The position numbers were made by a program, and so were the translations under genes. A stretch of DNA of 64,000 bases from assembly GCA_036023115.1 (NCBI GenBank), contig JAYKKT010000061.1:11653501-11717500 (forward strand), written 5' to 3'. Positions within the stretch are counted from its first letter, which is position 1; each line of letters opens with the position of its first letter. The notes under the pieces were generated by a model, which was not told the origin of the DNA, did not search any database, and worked only from the letters and a program-made list of their open reading frames with translations. This DNA comes from Brasenia schreberi (taxonomy: Eukaryota; Streptophyta; Magnoliopsida; Nymphaeales; Cabombaceae). Below, piece by piece: positions 22,151-33,133 of the stretch.

Positions 22151-22189
22151 ACATTTATGAACGAACAGTGTCAGTCATAAATATCTAGT

Positions 22190-23187
22190 GTAATTATTTT
22201 TTCCTTTTGAGTTTTACAGAGAGACTTGGCACTTGCATCCGCAACTTTGTATACCTCTTTACCTAGCTCAGGATTTCTGGATAATATATCTGCATAGTTA
22301 TTTTCACTGGTTTTTAACAGTTCTATAGTGAAATCAAAAGCTTTTATGTCATTAACTAACCTTTTGATTTGCTTTTGGCTAATACTATCTATTAACTTAT
22401 GTCTTAACCAATATATGGCTTGAGTATTATCTGTTCTGATTATAAATGTTGAAAATACAACATATATCTCAAAATGTATAATAGCATTGTATACAGCTGC
22501 TAGTTCTTTCCTACTGATTTCCCATTTCTTTTGGGTGTCATTAAATGTCCCTTAATGGTATCTACATAGTTGTTCTTTTCTAGATCCTTCATATCTAAAC
22601 TTTAAAACTGATCCATAGCTATTTTCACTTGCATCACTTTCTATAATCCAAGTGAATGGTTTATCTGTATTTGGAAATTCCAGTTTTGGTAAGTCTTTAC
22701 ATGCTTGTTTGATTTTCTCAATATATACTTTTATCTTTATCATTCCATAGGTATTCTATATTTTTCTTGAGTTTTTTATGTAATGGTAGAGACAGGTCTT
22801 CTAGCTTTGGTACGTATTCTCTAATTTGATTTACTAGTCCCAAAAATGTTTGCAGTTTTTTCTGTGTCTAATAACTCTTCACAATTTGCTATCTTTTGTA
22901 CTATGTGTGTCTGCATTTTTGTACCTCCTTTGTCTATTTCAATTCCTAGGAACTCTATCTGTTGTTTACATATTTCTGCCTTTTTCTTACTAAGGCTAAC
23001 TCCTGCTTTTTCTGCATAGTGACAAAATGCATCTAGCAATTGTATATGTTCTTGTTCTGTGTCAATATAATAGGATATCATCTATGTATATTACACAGTT
23101 TTGTAATCCTTTAAATTGTTGATCCATGAAGTGTTGATATCTACGTGGTGCATTTTTGTATCCAAAGGGTAATACATTCCATTCGTA
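22190..23187 (-). pseudogene. Caulimovirid polymerase, C-terminal half (RT palm end and RNase H)
   Basis: From 23187 downwards: YEWNVLPFGYKNAP, then the catalytic YIDD box near 23075-23095, then a thumb/connection region with IEFLGIEID (open frame 22821-23081). RNase H follows with IIESDASENSYG and, after a frame break near 22550, ELAAVYNAI, RTDNTQAIYWL and NYADILSR. These are the RT YxDD and RNase H D-E-D motifs of pararetroviruses. At least three frame breaks are present. The upstream half lies beyond the copia insertion at 32202-32722. Confidence 0.85.
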
Positions 23188-23471
23188 GACAGATTGGAGA
23201 GATTTCTCCAATCTGTCCCAAAATACAAAGAGACGCACACAAGTCTGCCGTCCAGCCTCTTTCTGTTTTAATCTGAATTAATCCTAATCTACCTACTTAT
23301 AACCCTTCTAACTTGAATTCCTAAACTACCCCTAATCAATCCTAATTACTACTAAATAGATATAACACTTAATAAGACACAGAACGACATTACAATAAGA
23401 CGCATAAGACTTCTAGTTGACCCATTACATCTAAATAACTCATAACACATCATAACAAACAATCTTTAACA
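23188..23471 (-). repeat. 3' LTR of copia 1 (truncated)
   Basis: Nearly identical to 31917-32201. It ends at a polypurine tract (minus strand cttgaggggag, 23472-23482). The element-distal ~48 bp, present in the other LTR, is missing where it meets viral sequence. Confidence 0.9.
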
Positions 23472-23477
23472 CTCCCC

Positions 23478-24470
23478 TCAAGTTGGGTGAAAGATATTTA
23501 GAACACCCAACTTGGATAAAGTGTCCTTGAGTTGTTTGCTGGTCGTAGCTTTAGTCAAATCAACTCTCTGTTTTGCTGATTGGACATACTCTAACTTGAA
23601 TTCTTGATTAGATATCTTTTCTCTGATAAAGTGACAATCAATTTCTATATGCTTGGTTCTTTTATGATACACAGGATTGGAAGCCATATGAATTGCTGCA
23701 CTGTTGTCATAGTAGAGGTATAGAGTTAGTAGAAATAAAACCAAGTTCACTGATTAATGATGATACCCATTTTCCTTCACATATGGCTTGAGCTATAGCT
23801 CTGTATTATGCTTCTGCTATAGATCTGACAACAACTGCCTGTTTTTTACTCTTCTAATATATAATATTCCCACCTAGTAATGTAACATAACCAGTAGTTG
23901 ATTTGCGATTATCACGAGATCCGGCCCAGTCTGCATCAGAATACAGTTAAATGTCCAAATTAGATGATTTCGAATAAAGTAGACCCATGCCAGATGTTGA
24001 TTTGAGGTATTGAAGAATTCTATACACTGCATCCATATGATTCTTGGTAGGAGAATGCATAAATCTGCTCACAATACAAACTGCATAAGTAATATCTTGA
24101 CAAGTAATTGTCAAGTATATAAGCTTTCCAACTAAAGTCTGATATTTGTGAATGTCTCTGAACTCTTCACTATCACAGATGAACAATTTCTGATTCACTT
24201 CCATAGGAATATCACTTGGTTTACAGTCAATCATGTTTGTTTCTTGGAGGAGATCCATGATATACTTCCTCTGAGTTAAGAAGATACCCTGAGTGGAATA
24301 CAACACCTCTATGCCCAAGAAATAATGAAATCGCCCCAAATCTTTGAGGTCAAAGTCTATGAAGATTTCTTTTTTACCTAGATATTTTTTCAAGATCGTC
24401 TCCTGAAACAATGATATCATCAGCATAGATAGCAAGGATAGATAATTTTGTACCTTTCTTGAAGAAGATT
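23478..24470 (-). pseudogene. Copia 1 RT C-terminal part and RNase H
   Basis: This continues the RT interrupted at 28315. It has AIYADDIIVSGDDLEK (catalytic YADD, near 24410-24450), FDLKDLGRFHYFLGIEVLYS (23947-24435), MHSPTKNHMDAVYRILQYL, then RNase H with [20 protein letters not shown] and [14 protein letters not shown] (23478-23750). There is a frame break at 23750-23950. The final codons run into the PPT. Confidence 0.9.
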
Positions 24471-24475
24471 GTATG

Positions 24476-24657
24476 TGAAGAAAATAATTTCATTCATTAA
24501 AATAAAGAAACTTACATAAATCAGCAGATTGGAGGCATCCCTCCAATTTGCCCCAAAACCGCAGGCCGCCTCCACTAGCAGCCGTCCTCTTTTCTTATCG
24601 CTAATCCTAATCCTAATCTACTTATATATAGGTAATCTACTTACATATATAGGTAAC
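24476..24657 (-). repeat. 3' LTR of copia 2 (truncated)
   Basis: Matches the first ~180 bp (plus orientation) of the LTR at 28014-28309, including cctccactagcagcc. The internal-side part, the polypurine tract and RNase H are deleted. Confidence 0.85.
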
Positions 24658-24740
24658 CATAATTCCTGATGTTGATTTGAGATATCTTAGAATCTTACTC
24701 TGCTTCAATATGATTCTTGGTGGGAGAATGCATGTGCTTT

Positions 24741-25495
24741 CATCAGGCCAAGCTGCTTTTTGGGGTTTCAAAACACCTTTTAAGGTTTTAAAACTATGTG
24801 TAGACATTTTTAAAACATATATGGTTTCAACATATGTACAGGATTGTCTGGAAGGCTCCTGAGTTTCCAGACTCAAAATAGCCTTTTGGGGCTGCTTTTG
24901 CAAAACCAGGTATATTTGAGAAAATTGTGGGATTTTGGGGTGTTTACACACACAAGCACACACGTGCACTTGAGCCTTTCCGCTCTTAGTTGCACACTTT
25001 TTGCACACACACGGGCCTTGACAGCCCCTAAGATATAGTTCTATTTATATATATTCAGCTGCATGGGTTTTCATTTAAGTCGTGGGTGTTGTCTTTCAAT
25101 TCCACACTCACACACATTGAGCTTTCGCTCTTACTCCCAAGACCCTAATAAGGTCCATATTGCAATTTAATTTGGGTGTTTCATTCAAGTTGTGTGCGTG
25201 GTCTTTCAATTCCACACTCACACACGAGCTTTTGCTCTTACTCCCAAGACCCTAATAAGGGCCATATTGCAATTCTATTTGGGTTTTACATTACAAGTCG
25301 TGTGAGTTGTCTTTACATATATACACAACACCCACACACACGTTGGCGACCTTCGGGCCCATATATATATAGTTGTATTTCCCTTCTGCTATGTCTTTAA
25401 GATTTGGGTTTTAAGGTTCAGCTGTGTGAGTAGTCTTTCTATATATACACGACACACACTTACGCAATTGAGCCTTTCCGCTCTTAAGATATAGA
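24741..25495. repeat. Foreign segment in copia 2 with ~110-bp tandem repeats
   Basis: Between the RT remnant and integrase lies non-retroviral sequence. It has about four degenerate units that include gtctttcaattccacactca (25091, 25201) and its variants (25309, 25432), alternating with cacaca-rich and ttactcccaagaccctaat blocks. The phrase gagcctttccgctctta occurs near both ends (24973 and 25470). It replaces the integrase C-terminus and most of RT. Confidence 0.7.
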
Positions 25496-26200
25496 ACTTA
25501 GGAATATTATTTTGGAGTAATAGTATTCTAGCTACCTCTAGAATATGACGATTCTTTCTTTCAGCAACACCATTCTGTTGAGGAGTATAGGAACAAGAAG
25601 TTTGATGAATAATCCCATGGGTGTGTAGGTAGTCTTGCAACTGTCTGCTAGTGTATTCTCCACCATTATCAGAATGTAGAATTTTCACAGAAGTATTGAA
25701 TTGAGTAAGAATAAATTTATGCACAATAGGAAAAATAGTTGAAACATCAGATTTCGATTTTATTAAATAAACGATTGTAAGACGTGTACAACCATCAATA
25801 AAGGACATAATATTTCTGACAAAAAGTGAAGTAACGGGACTCGGACCCCATATATCTTAATGTAGAAGCTCAAAGGGTTGGGATCTCCTAGAATCACTTA
25901 AAGGATAAGAGGGTCTTTGGTGTTTTTCGAGCTGACAAGCATCACATTCAAAATATGATTTATTTGACTCTACTTTAAGGTGGGGCAGAACATATTGAAT
26001 TTTTAACACAGGTAGGTGACCCAGACGACAATGCCAAAGATGAATTTCTGCATCCTAAACTGCTGAAGCTGAAGCTGAAGCTGAAGCAGTATAAGAGGAA
26101 GTATGCTGAACTTTATCTTCAAGAATGTATAAGCCCTTTTGTAGTCTACCATGACCAAAGATTTTCTCCGTCTTCAGATCCTAAAATATACAACCAGTAG
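25496..26200 (-). pseudogene. Copia 2 integrase (GAG-pre-integrase and core)
   Basis: The open frame at 25389-25808 has FIDGCTRLTIVYLIKSKSDV, then ILHSDNGGEYTSRQLQDYL and TPQQNGVAERKNRHIL, the catalytic Asp and Glu of the D,D35E integrase core. Upstream (about 25830-26050), broken frames carry the LHSD-like region and the zinc-binding HLWHCRLGHL-type block. The reading frame after 25500 runs into the foreign repeat segment. Confidence 0.85.
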
Positions 26201-26369
26201 AATCAAAGGTTATACTGCAGTTCATAGTACATGTTAAAGAACTAACTGAAAGTAGGTTTATAGAGAAACTTGGAACATGATAGATTGATTTTAATTATTA
26301 AAACAATGTAGGTACACTTCCCTTTCGTGTCATATAAGTATACGAACCATCTGCCAATTTAATTGGTTC

Positions 26370-26440
26370 CTGTTTTTGGAGAGATCTGTATTCTGAAAAG
26401 TATGATGATTCTCCTATCATGTGATCTATTGCACTTAATG
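26370..26440 (-). pseudogene. Copia 2 protease remnant
   Basis: The minus-strand translation gives a decayed copy of the DSGATDHM-type active site (NSLSAIDHMIGESSYF). The equivalent in copia 1 (30300-30330) keeps DSGATDYMVGGSSYF. The active-site triad here is mutated. Confidence 0.6.
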
Positions 26441-26614
26441 AATTATCCAAGTTCTGTAATTAGAATGAGAAAGGTTGTTATCCTTTGCAGTATGAGTCGC
26501 CTGTACAACTGTGGCCTGAGAAGTCGATGGTTGAGATTGTGCTGATAATTTAGTTTCTATACCCTCTATCCATTTAATGATCTCTTGAATTCCATTTGTA
26601 CTTGGAGTTGGATT

Positions 26615-27511
26615 TTATACAACATTAACAAAATAGTTTCGATTTCTATAATATTCACGTCTGCCATGTAATTCCCAACAGTTTTCTCTAGAATGCCTTG
26701 ATTTGCCGCAGTGAGAACAGACAAGTCTTTCCCTTTCATTAGATTGGAGTCCACGATTTTGTTCACCACCTCTTCCACAATAATGAGGATTCTCTCTTCT
26801 TGTTTGAAGTGCATGTTGGTCAGTAACAAGGTTTTTGTCCTTCTCGAGGTTTCTACGATCTTCTTCTCTAATTAATAGTGAGTAAACTGTCCCCAGTGTA
26901 GGAAGTTCTTCTCTGCCCAATATATTGAGTTTTATTGACTCAAATTCTGAGTTGACACCCCATAACAAGTTAAATACTTTCTTCTTTTCAATTTCAACAT
27001 TTCTTTCAATCTGGCACGCTGAACACTTTATGCTTGTATAATAAAGGAGTTCATCCTAGAGTTCTCGTAGATCTGCATAATATTCACTTACGGACCGATT
27101 TCCTTGTTTACATTTTCTTATTCTTTCCAAAATTTTATATTCCTTTGCTACATTCTTTTTCCTGGAATATGCATCAGACACAACACACCAAATTTCATAT
27201 GCAGATTCAAGAAACATAAACGTCTTTGCGATAGATGGAATCATGAATTGAAGTAACCAGGATGATATTAACGCATATTCTCTTCTCTAAATAGGGTATT
27301 GTGCATCATGAATATCTGGGATAGGTGTTTGACCCATTAGGTGAGTCCATCTCCCCCTAGCTATAACTGCCAGTTCCATATATTGAGACCACTCAAAGTA
27401 ATTTCTGCCATCTAACTTAGTTGTAGTAATCTGAAATTTTTTTGATTTTTCATTGATGATATGTTCTGGCATCATGGAAGGAATTTCAACCCCTTTTCCT
27501 TTACTTGCCAT
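26615..27511 (-). pseudogene. Copia 2 gag
   Basis: The start at 27511 gives MASKGKGVEIPSMMPEH, followed by KLDGRNYFEWSQYMELAVIA (copia gag N-terminal domain). A UBN2-type middle is at 27056-27244, with SAYEIWCVVSDAYSRKKN. A CCHC zinc knuckle, CSHCGKSRHSRENCWELHGR, is in 26615-26968. Two frame breaks separate these three open frames. Confidence 0.85.
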
Positions 27512-28000
27512 ATATGTATTTTCTTGAATTCGAATATGTAAGAATCAGATGTAAAGTATAATCTGATTCAATGATAAAGTGAACAATACCAATCTTATAT
27601 GTCAGCCAAAATAGGTCCTTCAACTAAATCACACGAACAAGCACAAGTAGAAATTAGTTGGATTAATCTGCACCCTTGAAGACTAAGTAAACTCCAATAG
27701 AAAAGAAACTGCAAATAGATTGGCTGATCGGCACACTATTTAGGATTTTTGCATCCACGATTTGGAATTTCCATGATTTTGGATTTCTCCATGCAAGAAT
27801 AATATTGGGTCGACTTTCTGTTGGAAATTGGCAGGGTTGATTTCTGATGGATGGATGTTGTCCTGCAACTTTCTTAATAGAAATAACTAATTTTTCAACG
27901 ATAATTTCTGTCTGAGTTCTTCCCAGAACCTTTAACCACTGCTTCAAGTAAAAAAATTTTCCTTTTTCAAGAGATAAATCGCTGATTAACTAGCCTTTTA

Positions 28001-28013
28001 GGCTCTGATACCA
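28001..28013 (-). other. Primer-binding site of copia 2
   Basis: On the minus strand TGGTATCAGAGCC directly follows the 5' LTR. It is complementary to the 3' end of initiator Met-tRNA, the usual primer of plant copia elements. Confidence 0.9.
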
Positions 28014-28309
28014 TGAAGAAAATAATTTCATTCATTAAAATAAAGAAACTAACATGATGCCTCCAATCTGCCCCAAAACTGCTGGCAGCCTCCACTAGCA
28101 GCCATCCTCTTTTCTTATTGCTAATCCTAACCCTAATCTACTTATATATAGGTAATCTAACTTGAATGGCTATATTACCCCTGATTAGTATTAAGCCTAA
28201 CTAAACAACCACCACCTAACCCTAAGACTCATGATAATTACATAATGACTCTAAACACAGAACAAACACATAACAGGTTATAACAATAACAATCTAACAG
28301 GTTATAACA
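28014..28309 (-). repeat. 5' LTR of copia 2
   Basis: A 296-bp LTR. On the minus strand it begins TGTTATAACC and ends TTTTCTTCA, next to the PBS. It has TG...CA ends and is flanked by TSD GTATG. Confidence 0.9.
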
Positions 28310-28314
28310 GTATG

Positions 28315-29480
28315 ATCATTGAGACTTCTTTGGTATCCCAGATTGCATACTACTTTACTGAATTTCTCAAACCAAGCTCCTGGTGACTGTTTCAACCCAT
28401 AAATAGCTTTGTTTAGCTTGCACACTTTATTATCAGATGTTTTGATACTCATTTCTTGAGGTAGTTCCATGTATACTTTTTCATGCAAGTCTCCTTGTAA
28501 GAAGGCATTCTTAACATCTAATTGCCATAGATCCCAACTTAAGTTAGCTGCCATACTAAGTAGTATTCGTATGGAAGTAAGTTTAGCCATAAGAGCAAAC
28601 GTTTCAGTGTAGTCAATACCATACAACTGACTATAACCTTTAGCAATTAATCTGGCTTTGTATCTTTCAATATTTCCTTCTGCCTTGTATTTAATAGTGA
28701 ATACCCACTTGCATCTTACAATGTTCCTGTCAGGAGGTAAATGCGTGATGGTCCAAGTTTTGTTTTTCGCAAGAGCATTCAGTTCCTCTCCTATGGCAGC
28801 TTTCCATAAGGGACACTTGTTTGCTTCTTCAAAATTCTTAGGAACTTTGTGTTTCTCGGCATTCATAACAAAATGTTATATTCCTTAAAAGTATTAGCAT
28901 ATGAGGTACAATCATAAATAGGATATTGTGCGCAAGTACATTTACCTTTACGAATGACAATAGGAATCTCTAGGTCTTCTCCCACTTGCAATTGAGGATC
29001 TGAGTCAGGGGAAATATCTTTGGTATTTGGATAAGGAGCTGGTTCTTCTTGAGAGTAAATAATATTTCTTGATCCTCTCTTGTACGTTAAAATCTCCTCT
29101 TGCTCACTGGCTTTTTCTCTATGATTATCTATAATATCCTCTGCATCACGAGGAACTAGTGGTAGGGCATAAGGAAAAATCTGCCGAGATGTAGGAGACT
29201 CCCTCTGAGAAGTATAATAAGGGGTAGATTCTGCAAAGGCGACATTCATGGATACATATAGTTTCTTAGCAAGGGGATCATAGCATTTATAATCCTTTTT
29301 AGAGTTTGAATATTCAAGAAAAATACACTTTACAGACCTAGGATCAAGTTTATCACGATTAGGAAGATGAACATGTACAAAACAGGTACAACCAAAGATA
29401 CGAGGAACTATATGAAAAAGTTTTGATTCCTTATTGAGACACTTCATAAGACTTTCACCCTTCAGAACAATACTAGGCAT
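28315..29480 (-). pseudogene. Copia 1 integrase C-terminus and RT N-terminal half
   Basis: The frame 28863-29480 has FGCTCFVHVHLPNRDKLDPR and KCIFLEYSNSKKDYKCYDP, the conserved block after the integrase core. The frame 28294-28866 has the RT start WKAAIGEELNALAKNKTW, VRCKWVFTIKYKAEG, YKARLIAKGYSQLYGIDY, LDVKNAFLQGDLHEKVYM (first catalytic Asp) and NKAIYGLKQSPGAWFEKF. It stops at the GTATG site, where copia 2 inserted. Confidence 0.9.
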
Positions 29481-29569
29481 TCTATTAATTAGGTGAACAT
29501 CAGTACAAACTGCTTCTCCCCAATAGAATTTGGGAACATTATTTTGGAGTAATAAAGTCCTAGCTACCT

Positions 29570-30187
29570 TTAGAATATGATGATTTTTCCTTTCGATAAT
29601 TCCATTTTATTGAGGAGTATAAGAACAAGAGGTCTGGTGAATAATACCATGCGTGTGTAGATATTCTCGCTAATATACTCTCTCCCATTATCTGAACGAA
29701 GAATTTTCATTGAAGTATTGAATTGGGTAAGAATGAATTTATATACAATTGGAAAGATAGAAGAAACTTTGGATTTTGATTTCATTAAATAAATAATTGT
29801 AAGACGCGTACAATCATCGATAAAGGAGACAAAATATCTCTCCCCAAACAATGAAGTAACTGGACTAGGGCCCCATATATCAGAATGAAGAAGCTCAAAA
29901 GGTTGAGATCGCCTAGAGTCACTTAAAGGATAAGTAGCTCTTTGGTATTTCCCAAGTTGATATACTTCACATTCAAACAGAGGTTTATTGAACTTGACTC
30001 TAAGATGAGGTAGAACATAGTGAAGTTTTGATACAGGTAAATGACCAAGACGACAATGCCAAAGATGAATTTCTGCATCCTGAGCTGTCAGTGCTGAAGC
30101 ACTGTAAGAAGTTCTATGCTGAAAATGATCTTCCAAAATGTATAAGTCTCTTTGTAGTCTACCATGACCAAAGATTCTGAAAAGCAT
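29570..30187 (-). pseudogene. Copia 1 GAG-pre-integrase and integrase core
   Basis: It begins at the end of the protease/linker region and has HLWHCRLGHLPVSKLHYVL (HHCC-type zinc motif start), LLHSDIWGPSPVTS (first catalytic Asp), FIDDCTRLTIIYLMKSKSKV and ILRSDNGREYIS (second Asp). A frameshift near 29690 removes the ERKNR block from the frame. Confidence 0.9.
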
Positions 30188-30289
30188 GTGGGTACACTTC
30201 CCTTTCCAACCATATAAGAATAAGAACCATCTGTTAGCTTAATAGGCTCTTATTTTTAAACAAGTCTGTATTTTGAAAAATATGATGAG

Positions 30290-31374
30290 CCTCCTACCAT
30301 GTAGTCTGTAGCACCTGAATCAATAATCAAGTCTTTGAATTAGAATAAGAGAAGTTACCCTTCACAGTATGAGCCGCTTGTGCTACTGTTGCTTGAGAGG
30401 AAGATGGTTGAGAATGTTCAGATAGTCTTGTTTCTAGGCCCTCTATCCTCTTAACAATCTATTGAATTCCATCTGTATTGGGAGTTGTATTCTCAGCAGC
30501 ATGAGTAGAGTAGTTTATGTTTTTATAATAATCAGGTTTTTCATGTAGTTCCCAACAATATTCTTTGGAATGCCTTTTCCACAATGAGAACATAAGAGTT
30601 TTTCCTTCTCATCAGAATAAAATCTGCCACGTCATGTCCTCCTCTTCCACGATAGTGTGGATTTTCTCTTGTTTGGAGCGCATATTGGTCTGTAACAGTA
30701 ATGTTATTCTTCTCAAGATTTTAACGATATTCTTCTCTCATTAATAATGAATACATTGTCCCCAGTGAAGGTAGTTCATCTCTTCCTAGAATATTGAGTT
30801 TTATTGACTCAAATTCTGAATTTACACCTCATACTAAGTCAAATACCTTTTTCTTTTCAATCTCTCCATTTCTTTCAGTAATACAAAAAACACTTAATAT
30901 TAGTATAATATAGAAGTTCATCTCAAAGTCCTCTAAGATCGGCATAGTATTCACTGATAGAACGAGTTCCTTGTTTACAGTTTCTGATCCTTTCCAAAAT
31001 CTCACTTTTTTGTCACATTCTTTTTTCTAGAATAAGCTTCAGAGACTGCACACCAGATTTCACAAGCAGATTAAAGAAACATAAAGGTTTTTGCTATTGA
31101 TGGAATCATAGACTAAAGTAACCAAGATGAAATTAGTGCATCTTCCCTTCTCCAAGCAGGGTATTGAGTATCATGTATATCTGGCCTTAGTGTTTGACCC
31201 ATTAGGTGAGCCCATCTCTCCCAGCTATAATAGCCAGTTTCACAGACCTAGACCACTCCCCGTAGTTTCTGCCATCTAACTTTGTTGTTGTAATATGAAA
31301 ATTCTCCGCTTTTTCATTCATGACATGTTCAAATATCATAAAAGGATTTTCAATCCCCTTGCCTTTAGTTGTCA
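30290..31374 (-). pseudogene. Copia 1 gag and protease (heavily decayed)
   Basis: Read from 31374 the translation has TTTKLDGRNYGEWSRSVKLA, then NCKQGTRSVSEYYADLRGL near 30930-30990, a zinc knuckle LLCSHCGKG near 30580-30610, and the protease site LIIDSGATDYMVGGSSYF near 30290-30330. Many stops and frameshifts occur. It is more decayed than the gag of copia 2, which fits copia 1 being the older insertion. Confidence 0.8.
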
Positions 31375-31856
31375 TATATATGCAATTTGAATAAAAGTAC
31401 CTTAATTTTATTTGAACAAATATAATCGGATGGAAACAACAGTACGAAGAGTCATCCTTCTACACGAGCATAATCTGATTTAGGCTACAGAATGAAGAAT
31501 ATGCCTTAAAATAGAAAGATTTCATAGGCTGCAGCCGTCCAAATGTATCAATAGGTTAGGGCAGAATTAGTCTGTCTTAGTTTCACACGTCGCTGAATAA
31601 AGAGAAGAGTGAATCGGCAACAATAAACTGCTGTCATATCAATCTACTGCCTGCCCCTGCAACTGCGTCGTCCCAATGAGAAGTCGGCTGCCAAAAACAA
31701 ACGAAGAAACTGTGGTGGACTGCTCCTTAGTTCTCGCAATAAACACACCTTTTAAGAGACTGGTTCAAAATAGTTTCTTCCCAGATCTGATTGTCACTTT
31801 TCTGCAAACAAATCCGATTCTTTTAAAGCAAAACTCACAGATTTACAGGCCTTATA

Positions 31857-31869
31857 GGCTCTGATACCA
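31857..31869 (-). other. Primer-binding site of copia 1
   Basis: TGGTATCAGAGCC on the minus strand is immediately adjacent to the LTR end TTTTCATCA. It is complementary to initiator Met-tRNA. Confidence 0.9.
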
Positions 31870-32201
31870 TGATGAAAACAATATTATTAATATGAAGAAG
31901 AAGACTTACAAGTATTGACAGATTGGAGAGATTTCTCCAATTTGTCCCAAAATACAAAGAGACGCACACCAAGGCTGCCGTCCAGCCTCTTTCTGTCTTA
32001 ATCTGAATTAACCCTAATCTACTTATTTATAACCCTTCTAACTTGAATTCCTAAACTACCCCTAATCAATCCTAATTACTACTAAATAGACATAACACTT
32101 AAAAAGACACAGAACGACATTACAATAAGACGCATAAGACTTCTAGTTGACCTATTACATCTAAATAACTCATAACACATCATAACAAACAATCTTTAAC
32201 A
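31870..32201 (-). repeat. 5' LTR of copia 1
   Basis: A 332-bp LTR. On the minus strand it begins TGTTAAAGATTG and ends TTTTCATCA. It matches the 3' LTR at 23188-23471 with few differences. Confidence 0.9.
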
Positions 32202-32722
32202 CTTGTGTCTTCTATCTTGAGATGGTAAAACCCACTCTTGCAATCAAATTTGCTAAAGTAGTTATAACCTGATACTTGTTTAAGTTTCAATACTTTGTTT
32301 GGTATTGGATAGTTATAAGACTTAGTTTTTGCATTTAGATTTCTATAGTTAATCACCATTCGTGATTTTCCTCTTTTCTGTTCTGAATGTTTGTTGACTA
32401 TGAATGCTGGACTGGTATGCTTTGAATTTGATTGTTGTATATAACCGTTTTCTAACAGTTCTTTGATATGCAAATCAAATTCTTGTAAGTCATGTGGTAC
32501 ATATTTCAAAGGTGGTTGGTGTATTATGCTATCTTCATTTATGAGTTCTATTTTTACCATTGTCTTATGTTTATCCCAAAATTCTAATGGGTTTTCTGAG
32601 TATAATTTTTCTAACTTTAACTTAATTGTCTCTAAATAATTTATCTCATAAATATGTAGGTTGACAAGGTTTATTTTCTTGTTATTTTCCATTTTTTGAG
32701 AGATTTTATTATCTCCTTTCAT
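32202..32722 (-). pseudogene. Caulimovirid polymerase, RT N-terminal half
   Basis: The open frame from 32722 leads into the RT fingers. It has SKHTSPAFIVNKHSEQKRG, RMVINYRNLNAKTKSYNYP and FSKFDCKSGFYHLKI (first catalytic Asp of the palm). It runs into the copia LTR at 32201. Its ATG overlaps the stop of the preceding protease frame by 4 nt (ATGA), which may be a frameshift and not a native start. Confidence 0.9.
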
Positions 32723-33100
32723 CCATGGTGTTTCTTTTCTATGTTGTATGTTATGAGTGTTGGAACTCTATGTTTACCAGGTGTAGTAAGAACTACATTC
32801 TTTTCTGTTATCATGATTGGTAAGTACATGTTTAGAAATGGTTGTCCTAGTATCATATCTTTGCCTTGTATTTCAAATGCATATATCTCACTTATGTTTA
32901 ATATCTTGTCCCATATCTGTATAGGTATATTTTTTGCTTTATGTGTGATGAAGTTTCCTTCACCATTGAATCTTGTAACTATCATTTGGGTTTTTAGCTT
33001 TTCCCAGTATTCATTTGGTATACCGTTTTTCTTACATATATTGATCTAAGCTCCAGTATCTATGTATGGTGTATAATATCTATTCAGATAACCTTCTGGT
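32719..33100 (-). pseudogene. Caulimovirid aspartic protease, second pepsin-like motif (pol N-terminus)
   Basis: An active-site-type DTGA at 33049-33060 is followed by a stop and then INICKKNGIPNEYW. The second half (32719-32985) has MILGQPFLNMYLPI, the hydrophobic-hydrophobic-Gly motif of retropepsins. The layout corresponds to the canonical caulimovirid protease just before RT. The frame differs from that of the movement-protein ORF, so it starts the polymerase ORF. Confidence 0.75.
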
Positions 33101-33133
33101 TTTATCTTGGCTAGTATATAGATGAATTTATTT

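Larger units (their letters stand above)
24476..28309 (-). mobile_element. Ty1/copia retrotransposon 2, nested in copia 1
   Basis: It is flanked by a perfect 5-bp duplication GTATG (24471-24475 and 28310-28314). The outer ends are TGAAGAAAAT...GGTTATAACA. The 5' LTR is 28014-28309, with a PBS at 28001-28013, and the 3' LTR is reduced to about 24476-24657. Gag and integrase are recognisable. RT and RNase H are almost entirely deleted (only ~80 bp at 24661-24740), and a foreign repeat-rich segment occupies 24741-25495. Its sequence is closely related to copia 1, so one family member inserted into another. Confidence 0.9.
23188..32201 (-). mobile_element. Ty1/copia retrotransposon 1, inserted in the caulimovirid RT and itself interrupted
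   Basis: LTRs lie at 31870-32201 (5' LTR on the minus strand) and 23188-23471 (3' LTR, missing its last ~48 bp). The PBS TGGTATCAGAGCC abuts the 5' LTR and a purine tract abuts the 3' LTR. The order gag, protease, integrase, RT, RNase H is that of Ty1/copia. The second copia element (24476-28309) sits inside the RT gene. CTTGT would be the 5-bp target duplication at 32202-32206. Its partner is lost, because the 3' LTR end and ~13 codons of viral RT are deleted at the 23187/23188 junction. Confidence 0.9.
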
